NCBI RefSeq assembly: GCF_035222375.1
Contig: NC_085891.1
Location: 2,976,001 to 3,040,000, forward strand
Reading direction: 5' to 3'
Source: Podospora pseudocomata
Lineage: Eukaryota > Ascomycota > Sordariomycetes > Sordariales > Podosporaceae
Length of the DNA stretch: 64,000 nucleotides
Positions 19,866-30,657 of the stretch are shown piece after piece. The translations under genes were made by a program, and so were the position numbers. Position 1 is the first letter of the stretch; each line of letters opens with the position of its first letter. The notes beneath the pieces are model-generated. The model ran no database searches, was not told the DNA's origin, and saw nothing but the letters and a program-made list of their open reading frames with translations.

Positions 19866-19895
19866 GATGGCCGGTTTGGTTGTGGTCCTGGTTGT

Positions 19896-19946
<51 letters not shown>

Positions 19947-20540
19947 ATTTGGCGAGGCGCGTGTTCGCGGTTCAATTTGTTGGAGTCGCGCGGTCCAAGC
20001 CGGTGGACGATTAAGTTCGAGTTGAGAATAAGAGTGGGCCCGACCAGCTTCAGCGCTGTGGCCAAACACAGGTACCTACCTATTAAGAGAATCATTCTTT
20101 TTGACATTTGATCGCACTTGAAATCGCAGAGACGTAATATATCACATATTCAATCCTCACTCAAACTCCGAATATCACTCCAAAAACTATCCTCAAATTA
20201 CCGCTACCCAACTCTCTGTCTCTCCCTTCCCAAAAGAACAACCCCCTCGACTCGATTAAAACAAATATATAACATTAATACAAGGGGTTGTCGTAAAGTC
20301 CTTCCCCCCTCATCTTCACCATGTGTCATGATACATGCAATCTAGCCTGCCCTGCCAGAGAGTTTGTTGTCTATCCCACCTTGAACCAACCCATCCATCC
20401 ACCCGCGCAAAAAATGCTTATCCATTTCCGTTGCGAGCGCGTGTGCCTGACTTTAGAAAAACGCCTCCATCCCGCCCGCCGACCAAATCACTTTTTGTGT
20501 TCCGTCCAAAAAAAAAGCCAAACATGATCACTCTGCAATT
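19866..20540. other. Intergenic, PAF1 promoter and RER1 3' region
   Basis: Apart from the GA microsatellite just upstream of PAF1, no structure or gene is seen in this stretch. Confidence 0.45.
19897..19942 (+). repeat. (GA)n microsatellite in the PAF1 5' leader
   Basis: About 23 uninterrupted GA units, read as (TC)n on the PAF1 sense strand. It ends about 30 bases from the PAF1 start codon and so lies in the 5' UTR or core promoter. Such CT tracts are common near fungal transcription starts; copy number may vary between strains. Confidence 0.9.
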
Positions 20541-21300
20541 TTATGAGCTGTTCTTGGTGTAGCGCGCCTTGCCAACGGTAAATGGCACGTAGCGGTACTT
20601 GATCATGTGCTGGATTTGCTTGCGCACTGTTGCAAGTTGGTGTCAGATGCTGAAAATTGCAGAGGATAAGGATAAATAGGGAAAAGACTTACTGGTCAAA
20701 ACAAAAAGCATAATCCAGTACATCACCAACACAGGCCAAAACACGGGCACATTGAACACCTCGAACCAGGTGCACACAAACGAGATGGAAATGGCGCGGG
20801 TGGCGGCGTGCCAGAACTTGAACTCGGGCAGGCGGCGGATGAAGGGGCGGAACTCCTCGTCCTGCTTGGTAGGGAGAGAACCGAGGCTGCCGTCTTCCAT
20901 GTCATTGTCGAGGGCCTCGTTGGAGGGGTCGAATTTGGGCTGGAGGAAGGCGAGGAAGAGGTTGAGGAGGTAGATGCCGAGGGCGTAGGCCACTGTGAAT
21001 CGTTCCATCGTTAGCACGCGGTACAAGAAGAGAGGTCAGGTAGACATACCGATATACCAGCCTTGCGCAAAGAAGACGCGCGCAAAGAAAAAGACGAGCA
21101 GCACGCCGGTGCCGACCCATCGGTAGAGAGTGTGGGGAGTCGACTGGTCGAGGAGCGCTTGGTATTGCTGTCTTTCTGTTAGTTTTCTGTCTCTTCCTCT
21201 ATGTCCAAACCCAGAGTCTGGTATCGCATACCCTCGACAGCTTGTTCGTTTGCGCAGTCACGGCGCCGAAGGCCGACATTGGTTCCTCGACAGCGTCCAT
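20541..21300 (-). CDS. RER1: Rer1 family Golgi-ER retrieval receptor
   Basis: Four exons (21300-21232, 21167-21050, 20992-20693, 20626-20541) give 190 aa, the usual Rer1 length. The protein starts MDAVEEPMSAFGAV and has the QALLDQSTPHTLYRWVGTG block, then four hydrophobic segments: VLLVFFFARVFFAQGWYI, YALGIYLLNLFLAFLQP, the one around ISISFVCTWFEVFNVPV, and FWPVLVMYWIMLFVLTM. It ends MRKQIQHMIKYRYVPFTVGK. Rer1 sits in the early Golgi and returns escaped ER membrane proteins in COPI vesicles. All introns are GT-AG and the phases agree. Confidence 0.96.
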
Positions 21301-21855
21301 CTTGTGTATAATTCTCCCGTCAAAAAATAGGATCGTCGTGGTCGTTGGCGTTGTGAAGCTGAAGAAAAGACACAAAGTTATCAAAGGCTGGTGGACAGCA
21401 GAACAAGCGCAGCAGCAGCAGAAAGGTGGCAGTGGCTGATTGCGCGTTCTCAGATAGGAGGATACGTGACAGATCAATCGGTTTAGCCACACAAAACTTC
21501 CCGCAAGTTTAGGGGGCCTACCCACAAGTGGAAATTTTTGACCAAGAACCTGCCACATCTGGCCAGGGTGTGGGGTCGGCACCTTTCACACTAAAGTGTG
21601 GCTGAGACTTTTTGGTAGCGAGCAACCCCTTGTTCAGTTGCCGCAAGCAGGGGTGGTCATGTTTTACCGGTGACGTCTGGGTGTTAAGAAGGGACGAGCA
21701 TGTGGGGGGAAGAAGCTACCCCATTGTCCCGAAGAATGGGGGGAGGGTGATCCTAAACATTGCCGTCCCGCATTCCATTCCGTCTGATGGAATTCGTCTT
21801 TAATATAAGACTTTAGATTTCTCAATTCCATTCGTGAGCTTCACACATCGTAAAA
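21301..21855. promoter_or_regulatory. Divergent promoter, RER1 / enoyl-CoA hydratase
   Basis: The 555-bp stretch between two divergent starts holds no gene. A short CAG run occurs near 21411-21420. Confidence 0.5.
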
Positions 21856-22860
21856 ATGCACCCCACCGCCCGCCTCGCCGTTCGCAGCAGCGGCTTCCGT
21901 GCTGCTGCCGGAACAGCTCGTCTCTCCCGCTTCCAGCCATCCACACTCCCCCGTGTCGTCGTCCGCTTTTCTTCCTCTGGATCAAACCCCCAGTATGAGT
22001 TCATCCAAGTGACTGAGCCCCGTCCGGGCGTCGGGCAGAGTATGTCTCCTGAACTATCACCCCCTCAACCACATATCCATTATTTACTTTCCCCCTTTCC
22101 ATCACCCACTTACTAACCGCCCATTGCAGTCACCCTCAACCGCCCCAAAGCCCTCAACGCCCTCTCCACCCCCCTCATAACCGAGCTCAACACCGCCCTC
22201 CTCACCTTCCAATCAACCCCCTCCATCCGCGCAATCCTCCTAACCGGGTCCCAGAAAGCCTTCGCCGCCGGCGCCGACATCAAGGAAATGGCACCCTTAA
22301 CCTTCAGCTCGGCCTACCTCAACTCCTTCATCGAATCCTGGTCCAACCTCACCACCACCCTCAAAAAACCCCTCATCGCCGCCGTCTCCGGCCACGCACT
22401 TGGCGGAGGGTGTGAGTTAGCCCTCATGGCGGACATAATCTACTGCACCAAAACCGCCAATTTCGGGCAGCCGGAAATCAAACTTGGAACCATCCCCGGA
22501 GCGGGCGGGTCGCAGAGGTTGACGAGGGCGGTGGGCAAGGCAAAGGCTATGGAGCTGATATTGACGGGGAAGAGTTTCTCTGGGGAGGAGGCGGAACAGT
22601 GGGGGGTTGCTGCGAGGGCGTTTGGGAGTTATGAGGAGTTGATGGAGGAGAGTCTCAAGACTGCGGAGACGATTGCGGGGTACAGCAAGGTTGCGGTGCA
22701 GGCGGCCAAGGAGGTGGTGAATAAGAGCCAGGAGTTGGGGTTGAGGGATGGGGTCGAGTTTGAGAGACGGGTTTTTCACGCGTTGTTTGGGAGTGAGGAT
22801 CAGAAGGAGGGGATGGGGGCTTTTGGTGAGAAGAGGAAGGCTCAGTGGAAGGATCAGTAG
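21856..22860 (+). CDS. Enoyl-CoA hydratase, mitochondrial
   Basis: Two exons (21856-22039 and 22130-22860) give 304 aa. Residues 1-45 are Arg/Ser/Ala-rich without acids, a mitochondrial presequence. The crotonase core shows ITLNRPKALNALS and AFAAGADIKEMA, then GHALGGGCELALMADIIY and FGQPEIKLGTIPGAGGSQRL. Both catalytic glutamates (in GGCELA and QPEI) and the oxyanion-hole glycines are present. The enzyme hydrates 2-trans-enoyl-CoA in mitochondrial beta-oxidation and branched-chain amino acid breakdown. Length and sequence fit ECHS1-type proteins. Third positions are mostly C before about 22440 and mostly G after it. Confidence 0.95.
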
Positions 22861-23386
22861 AGGTGGGGGGAGTGATGCTGGTAGAAAGGAAGAGGTGTTT
22901 ATAGTTGTGGTGTAAAAGATCTGTGAAAAGTTATCAAGTTTTTATTCCACCTGTCCTGGATATGTATCTACAGTCTTGTGTGACCTTACAGCTCTTGATG
23001 CCTTTGCCTTTTGTTAGAATCTAAAATAATTCTCTAAAGACCGGCCGCATCATATACACTGTCCACCAGGCATGTCCTCAACAATTTGCATACGGCAAGT
23101 AGTATAATGATATTATTACTCAAAAGCACCCCGAAAAACGCCCCAGATTGCAGAGCAAGCCGCACTAGTGGGCAGAGGGCGCACTGCCACACGACTGCCC
23201 AAACGGAACGCCAGGTCCAGCCATATCATGGTAATATATGTACACCAAAGTCCTTCGCAAGGGCAGTAAATAATAGCAGTTCGGGCCTGGCCACTGTAGC
23301 GGTGTGCGCCGCAATCTGAAGGCTTTTCCAGATTGATTTTTCTCTTCTTATTTCGCATCTCCATCCAACCCCCTCTGGTTGGGCTG
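22861..23386. other. Convergent intergenic region
   Basis: 3' ends of the hydratase and RING-ZZ-SH3 genes meet here. No gene or repeat is recognised. Confidence 0.5.
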
Positions 23387-26214
23387 TCACCCCCCAAGAA
23401 CCTTTACATACGGTCCAGGAAACAGCCCCCCCTTCCCTTGATACCACCCGTGAAACCACTCCCCATTCACATCCTCCACCTCCCCAATCTCTGCCCCTTT
23501 AGGGAAAAACAACTCATCACCTACCCCCTCGGCCGGAACCCAACCCCAGTTCGCCACTGCTTTTGGGTCTGTCCCCCCATCGGGAGGGAAATCGTGTTCG
23601 TCCTGGACAAGTTCGGAGAGTTGCTCTGGTTTTAGATCGGCAACACTCCTGGGGTTTACCCCCTTTGTTGACGTAACCATGTCCACCCCAACCAACCTCG
23701 CTTTTCTCGTGCTGCCGCCGCCGCTGCTGCTGCTGCTGCTGTTGGGGTCGATTTTCCAACTCCATGTTTGATATGATGAGTTTTTTGGAATAGATTCGAT
23801 ACGTAACCGTCGCCCGCCGACAAGGTCCTTGAATATTCTTCTCTTGTAAACCGTCTCGCTCGCGCTGGGGGAAGAAAGCGAAAAAGCCAACATGACCATC
23901 CTGTGCCCCTTTGGACAGCGGCGCCATCCCTTTGGGCCGTTTTCCACGGGGAGGTGGTTCATGTTGAGGAAGTGGTTGTAGCACGCCACGCAGAGATTTG
24001 TACAATCCCCAGCAGTGGCAGAGGGGAGTTGGGAAGGGCAGGAGTAGCAGTGATAATAAACTTGATTGCGAGGTATGGGCTTGGTGCATTGCTCGCAGTG
24101 CTGTTTTGGGTCGGACGGGTGGTAGACTCCTTTGCTGCGGGTAGTACTGTTTGCGACGGCTATTGATGATGGCGCAAAGGGGGATTGCTGAGGGGAGGGT
24201 TTAGACATGTAGGTGAAGGGGGTGAGGGGGTGGGGGCAAGATTTTCCTTTGCTGACGCAGGTGTTGCAGTACCCCCAGTCCCCAGCGTTGCAGGTGTCAC
24301 ATCCCCAGTGGAGGTCGTTGCGCGTAAAGGCTGAGCACCCTGAGCAGAAGGTGCCTCGTTGTAACCGATCGGCTGGGTTTTCAGCTGTTAATGTCCGGCG
24401 ACCTTCTGCTCCTCCCGGAAGGTTAGAGGGGGGGAGGTAGCGGCTCCCAACCAGTGTGTGCGGCGGTGGGAGGTCTGGGCCAAGTCGTTTCCACTTCTGG
24501 AGGGCGTTTGGGCCGTACCCAAAGAAGTGTAGACATCCCTTGCCGCGGCGGTAGCAGTCGAGACAAATATTCCAGTTGCCTTCGTGGCAGAGATTGCAGT
24601 TGTAGTGGAGATCGTATTGGATGTGTTCCCTGGAGCAGTGGTTGCATTGGATCAGGGGCTCTTTATACCACACTGGCTGGGCTCGTCGTGGGGACGCTAA
24701 TGGCGGAGAGTTGATATCATTGCTCAGCGGCCCTGACGTCGGCGCAAGAGTAGGAGAGTCATGTCGAGCGAGTTCCCTCCTAGCCGGACCAACTTCGGCC
24801 GGCAACTCCGTCGGTGATTGCTGTGTTGGTATAGTTCCAGCTGGTATCAAAGGTATCGGCATCGTTCCCGCAGGTACAAGCGGTATCGGCTCCCTCAGCG
24901 GAGAAGCCCTCTCTCCCGGCGACTCCCTCCGAGACGAAGGTGTCGTCGTCGTCACCGTAGCAGAAGTAGGCGAGCTCGAAGTCCCTCCTCTCAACCTCGG
25001 CCTCAACGGAGCAGGCGCATCCCCCAAAGCCACCGGATCAGTCTGCACCCTACTCCCCACCCTAACCGGCTCAGGAAACTGCGCCGGCGGCAACGGAACC
25101 GTGGCGCTCCTCCCACTACTCGACGTCCGTCTCCTACTCCTCCCCGGCTCCTGCACCTCCAGTCTCCCAGCAAAACTGGTACTCGGTGGATACCTCCCCC
25201 TAGGCTCCCTGTCACTCTCATTCCCACTCTGACTCGGCGCCCGTGAGTGAACCGTATGCCTACTCGCCGGCCGTGACCCCTCCCTCGTCGTCGTAACCAC
25301 ACCAGTCGCCGTCCTACTCCTCGGCCTGACCCCCTCAGTATTATGACTCCTCGAACTAGTCCCACTCCCCCTCACCCTCCCCCCCTCGTTATTCCTCACC
25401 CGTTCCCTATGCCTCCGTCTATACGCCTCCGTTATCCTCCGACTAAGTTCATCATTGTTCTCCAAATCAATATTGTCCAAATCCAACCCATCCAGCAACC
25501 CCTCCTCCTGAATCTGCCTCGCAAACTCCTCCACCTCCCGTTCAATATCCCTCGCATCCACCCCTTCCGTACTGATTAAACTCCTGAGGCTGCTCTGGTG
25601 AGTAACCTCCCGTTCCCTCTCCCTCCTCCTTTCCCTCCTTCGCTCACCACTATCCCCCCTTCTCCGCCCCAACCCCTCCGTTGCCTCCCTCAAACTAACA
25701 GCCTGCACCCGTTCCAACAACCTCCTCTCCTCCTCATCCCGTTCCACTTCCTCCCTCGTCCTATCCTGAAACGGCAGTCGCGGCATTATGTCTTCTCCCC
25801 GTTTATACTGCCCATCCATCTCCCTCTTCTCCTCCTCGCTCTTGATCCTCTCACAAGTAGGATTGATCCTTTCAAACATTTCTAGTAGTGTCGCCACCCT
25901 AGCATCATGTTTCGTGTCCCTTACCCTATCCCGGCAACTCGGACAAGTGTACACGGCGAAATCGGGCGGGGGAGGGGGACCGGGGCGGGAGAGGAGGGAG
26001 GAGGCTTGGAAGGAGAACCAGGACTTCAGGCAGGGGGCGCAGAAGGTGTGCAGGCAGTCCAGGAGGGTTAGGGGGGTGTGGAGGAGGTCGGTGCAGATCT
26101 GCAGCACGGGAACATCAGTAGTCGTCGGGGTAGGAGGGGAGGGATGGGGCTTACGGAGCAGGTGAGTTCCGCCTCTAGGGAAATCGCCGGGCCTGGGTTG
26201 GTTGAGGTCGACAT
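23387..26214 (-). CDS. Large RING / triple ZZ-like zinc finger / SH3 protein
   Basis: Two exons (26214-26155 and 26098-23387) give 923 aa. The intron splits the RING; splicing restores LTCSICTDLLHTPLTLLDC, HTFCAPCLKSWF and TCPSCRDRV (residues about 19-80), a C3HC4-like RING. Residues about 150-230 are charged and helical, followed by a long Ser/Arg/Pro-rich disordered part. Three Cys/His clusters follow: about 505-545 (CNHC...CNLC...CLDC...CLH), 605-645 (CSGC...CDTC...CNTC...CPH) and 688-740 (CEQC...CYSC...CVAC), resembling ZZ fingers. The last 55 residues (WGWVPAEGVGDELFFPKG... to ...GLFPGPYVKVL) look like an SH3 domain. An E3 ubiquitin ligase with peptide-binding modules is likely; substrate unknown. 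The ATG 26214 model is secure around the RING. Confidence 0.85.
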
Positions 26215-27123
26215 CGTGAGACAGTAAGGGCCCGTCGCCCCCGGACCCGAGAGTGTGGTTGAACGAACGGGCGGGCGGGATCGATTTCGGGACGGGGGGT
26301 AAGGTGAGTTGACGAAAAAATAAGGGCCCAACTGCTGTGTTCTTGTCCTTGAATCGTTGCAAGTATCGGTGTGAACCACCAAATCGGCGGGGGTGATAGG
26401 TAAAGATCTACAGCGTTAAATCCGCAAGAAACCCGAGATAAAAAAGACACTAGAACCCTCTCCGGGGTCCCGAGTATATACATACACAAATACGAATCCA
26501 CGCCGAGAAAACTGGGCACCGTCAAAATCAACCTCAAAGTGCAGGGCTGAGCTTGCTGACATCGCTCTCCATCCAACTGCAGCTCGCCCTGCCCGCCCAT
26601 CACCAGGCGGGGCAAATCGTGGGGCTCTCCATAATCTCCACTGATGTCCCCCCAGGATCATGCATATACCGATGGATAAACGATCAGTACCGGATTCCCA
26701 GATTCAAATCGTCTAGAAATGCACACAAACTCGTCATATCAAACTCATTACAGCTATAAATAATGCAAGGCTATGTACGCACACCATGTCGTCTATGCAA
26801 TCTACCCAACTAAATGACGACCACCCAACCCCCCCCCCTTCCCCCCTTATTCATACCTCAACACTCTCCCACCTCGCTATCATCCCGCCTCCTCGTGAGA
26901 ACCAATGCCGGATTTCCGTGCATGTTGTGATTCCAACTACTACCAAAAAACCCCCCCCCCAAAAAAAACCCATGTATATGACATTATGCAAAAAAAGGAA
27001 AAAAAAACAAGTTTCTGAATCTGGAACACTCATCAACGCCTAAACCCCCTATCCTACCCTACGCCTTTCAAACCAAACCGATATTACAGAAAGGGGAAAA
27101 AAAACATGGAAAGAAGCCTGTTG
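26215..27123. other. Intergenic, RING-ZZ-SH3 promoter and ATG15 3' region
   Basis: No gene is supported. Several C- and A-homopolymer runs occur between 26820 and 27010, expected of 3' UTR or spacer sequence and not evidence of function. Confidence 0.45.
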
Positions 27124-29140
27124 TTACATCTCGTCGTTCTTGACGGATGGCTCGCCCTCGTACTCTTTGCACATACCATACCATGCCCTAGAACGACAGC
27201 CGGCTGTTTCTGTTACTGTTGGAGCAGGCGTCGTGCTGGGCATGGTTGGTGGAGGGGTAATAGTGGACTGCTCGGTAGTTGTCGTGGAGCTTGTGCCTAT
27301 TGTTGTGATATCATCATAGCATCCCCAGAATCGGCCTGGGGTGGCGCATGAGGTGGTGGGAGTGGGAGTGGGCGTGGGAGTTGTTGAAGTGATTGTCGTT
27401 GTCAAGGTTGTCTTATCCTTGCAACCAAACCATCCCCTAGATCTGTTAGCGCAGTGTTTCTATTGAGTCCATATTCACAAACTTACGGAGTCAGGCACGT
27501 GGTGGTCGTTGCCGTTGTGGTAACAGTAGTAGTAGTAATTGTGCCCGTGGTGGTGGTGGTAGTCTCATCCAGGCAGCCCCACCATCCTGGTGTCTTGCAA
27601 GTCTCAGTTCGGGTCCTTGTCTTTTCGGTGGACGTGGCCGATGTCGACGTCGTCGTAGTCTCTGTGCCGTTGCTCTCGTACATCTTCCAATTGCCACAGT
27701 CTCTGCACTCTGGCGTAAACTTGCACTTGGCCGCTTCATCATACTTGAGGATGACATCGTGAATGACGGATCGAATCTTGTGCGTACCAATTCCGACGCG
27801 CCACCCCTTGTCAGCCACCGTATCGTACACACACTCCATGCCTGTGTGACAGGCTGTTTCTAGAGCATAACCGCCGTACGAGCAAGAAGCAGTGGCTCCG
27901 TTGCAGGTACCAATGTAGATCGGGTCGGCGGTGTGTCCAAAGTGAAAGGCGCCCGTGTACCGCCTAGCTTGCGGTGCTTCCGGGTCAGCACCAGGAGGCA
28001 CGGGCAAGCCCAGTCTGCTGGCCGGCAAGGCTTCCGGAACGGCCTGGAAGGTCACGGTCGGAACGCCATACGTAAGGCCGAGGAAAGAGCTGACAGCACC
28101 TCCGAGAGAGTGGCCAGTCAACCAGATGTTGGCATTGGGATAGAGCTCCGTAACATTGGCATAGAGCTCACGGCCCGCCTGGTAGTAGCGGTTCTCCTCC
28201 CGCAACGCCTGAGTAACGCACGTCGTGTTGCAAGTATAGGTCGACGTCGCGCAAGAGCAAACCTGCCGCCATGTCCAGGGTCCTTGCTGAGCGCAGCAGC
28301 AACTGAAAAAGAGGTTATCGTTTTCTTTATCGTTGGTCGTCGTGCCATCACCGTCAAAGACGGCAAGCGAGGTGCCCTTCAAGCCAATCACTACCGTCGA
28401 GTTGGTCTGATCCGCAAAGATATGTCCACGCAATCCATCGCCCTGCCAACCAAAGTCGGCACTTCTGTTGAACGGCCTTCCAACCTCTTCCCAATCGGCC
28501 TCTCCCTCGTGCTCCACGTAGGCGTCGGCTGCCATGTATGCCATCGTCAGGACTGTCTGCTTATCGGTAATATTGGGCCCTGGAACCTCGTCCATGGTCC
28601 ACGCCGATGGGGCAAGAACCGAAACAAAACCCTGTTGTCTTGATTGAGCCACGAGGGGGTCTACCACGGCGGGTCTGCGGTCGACCAACCGCTGTATCGT
28701 CACCGCGTCACTCTGCGCTCGGAGCGGGCCAATGCGCTCGCGGCCGTATCCATCTTCGGCGGCCAAAAAGATGTTCGCTTTTGTCGCATCGACATCCTGT
28801 TTTCGGTGAAGGCCGGGGTGCTTGTGAGTACCATGGTGGAAGACGTGGCGCAAGGTCTGGTGGCAGATTGATGGGTTAGCCCACTCGTCATACACAGCGA
28901 TAAGATAACAAGACTTACAAAGGTGTGTTCGGCAGGCTGTGGGGCTTCTGGTGATAGACCTGGAATCGGAGAGATGTCTATTGGTATAGGTAGCACCTGT
29001 TGCGCATCTCCCTGGTGATTTCTGGGCGCTGTCGCGATGGTAGTCCCGGAGAGGGCGAGGAAGGACAACAGTAGCTGGGCGGTGACCCGTCCATTCGATG
29101 TGCACTGGGCACCTGCCTCCTTCCTCCTCCACCACATCAT
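27124..29140 (-). CDS. ATG15: Autophagic/vacuolar lipase Atg15
   Basis: Three exons (29140-28919, 28856-27487, 27442-27124) give 636 aa. A signal anchor ([18 protein letters not shown], about residues 19-36) precedes a lumenal class 3 lipase. Atg15 features are [36 protein letters not shown], a Cys-rich CCCAQQG...[10 protein letters not shown] stretch and the nucleophile motif GHSLGG at about 321-326. Atg15 is sorted by the multivesicular body pathway to the vacuole, where it lyses autophagic bodies. Downstream of the lipase lie four short Cys modules ([40 protein letters not shown]) separated by Thr-rich linkers; the last two are in exon 3. The exon 2-3 join was set by frame and by continuation of these modules. 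Confidence 0.93.
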
Positions 29141-30657
29141 GGCCGGCGTGTTATTGTGGCGATGGGAGGGTTGAGGGTAAGGTGATGACGGTTGATGGTA
29201 GATGCTGTCCGTCAACTGTTGGCTACGGGTGAATCATGAGTGAAATCGCTGGTTGAATGAACGGTGAAAGAGAGAGAGAGACTAGATCCCCGCGTGTTGC
29301 TGGCATCCATATGACGACGCAAGGTTGGGTGCATGGGCGCGCTGATCGGAAAAGGATACGCCACCGCCAATCAGCGCCGCTAAACCTTTGCGGTACCTGC
29401 CTATGGCGCATCAAAGAGGCTCAACTTTTGGTTACTCGATATTCTCATCTTCATCTATGCGTAGTTCATAATATTGAAGTCTCCTAAGTCATTTAATCGC
29501 TGAATATATCTATCTTGCCTCCCTTCTCAACATCATCTTATGGACCTTGTTCCCAAAGATACCTCCAGAGCATGTGTCACGCTGCTGCGAGCAGATGCAT
29601 GGCATTGATAACAACAACTGGCAGGCCAAGTATCTTCCCTGCCATTGGACAGCAAAAGGTACTCCGCTTCGAGTGGAGCGATAACAGCCTCATCTAACCC
29701 CGGATCTGCTGGGCCTCGTTGTCCCATGACATACATCAACAACTCACCCGTTGAGTTGGTTGGTGCCTGCTGATGACTGAAGGCGGTGACAAAGACCTTT
29801 TTTTCGTCTTTTTAGATCTTCCAACTAGATTTCGCTGAACCACTTCTCTTCAGTATATTCTCAGCACTCAGTAGCTCTCGAAGAATATCCATTGTATAGT
29901 GTAATCCCAAGGCCATGACTGGTTGAAGCAGTGATGCTCCAAGATCGTAGTCCATGTGCTATAAACATGCATACCTTCCGTCTGTCCCTACAATCGTCAT
30001 CGGCTACGAGTCTCACCTTGCAGCCCCTTTCCTTTCTTTCCCAGTCATTTCAGAATTCGGGTCCTCCAGAAGGCGAGGCCAGTCTCGTGCGCACCTTGAA
30101 GGCTGGCGGCGTCCGATAACAAACCTCTTATCGGACCCACCACGAGTACGTACCTCGCCCAGCACCGGCACCCTCAACTGTGACAGCTCGAACAAGAGCT
30201 CCGTTTCTCCCGCGACGCAGTGTCTCTTGTCTGTTCTAGCGACTCGCGTCGTTCCGAATTCTCCTCCCCTCTCTCAATCCCTTCCTCACTTTTCACCGCC
30301 AGCTTCAGTGTTCATTCATTCTGTTTCTCCAACGGGTTGGCTCTTTGAAGTGGCTCGGTCTGTGGGTGGTCTGTACGGCTGGGCCTGTGGTTTCAAGGCT
30401 CCCCTAAAATTACTACCATAAGCCACTGCGACAGCATCAGCCAGCCAGGTAAGGTAAACGGCCAATGTTGACCATCCTGTGTTTTTTTCTGTCATTAGGT
30501 TATGCCCAGTGCAGCCGCAAGGGATGCGGCGATCTCCCGCTCGTTTATCTTTTTGTAGACTTTTCTTCTGCTATTGTTCTCCAGAAACCCCCCTGCTTTG
30601 AAGGAAGCGCATTGTGGTCACGGATCCTGCGGATAGAGACTTGAACACAGCACTGAC
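29141..30657. promoter_or_regulatory. Divergent upstream region, ATG15 / VPS9-domain gene
   Basis: 1.5 kb between two divergent start codons. Open frames here (for example 29954-30421 on +) lack family motifs and coding-like codon use. A possible 5' UTR intron for the VPS9 gene is suggested by GTAAGG near 30454 and a downstream TTAG, but this is weak. Confidence 0.5.

Noticed and set aside
29954-30421. 155-codon + frame before the VPS9-domain gene
   Set aside because: No motif and poor codon pattern; best explained as promoter/5' UTR of the downstream gene.
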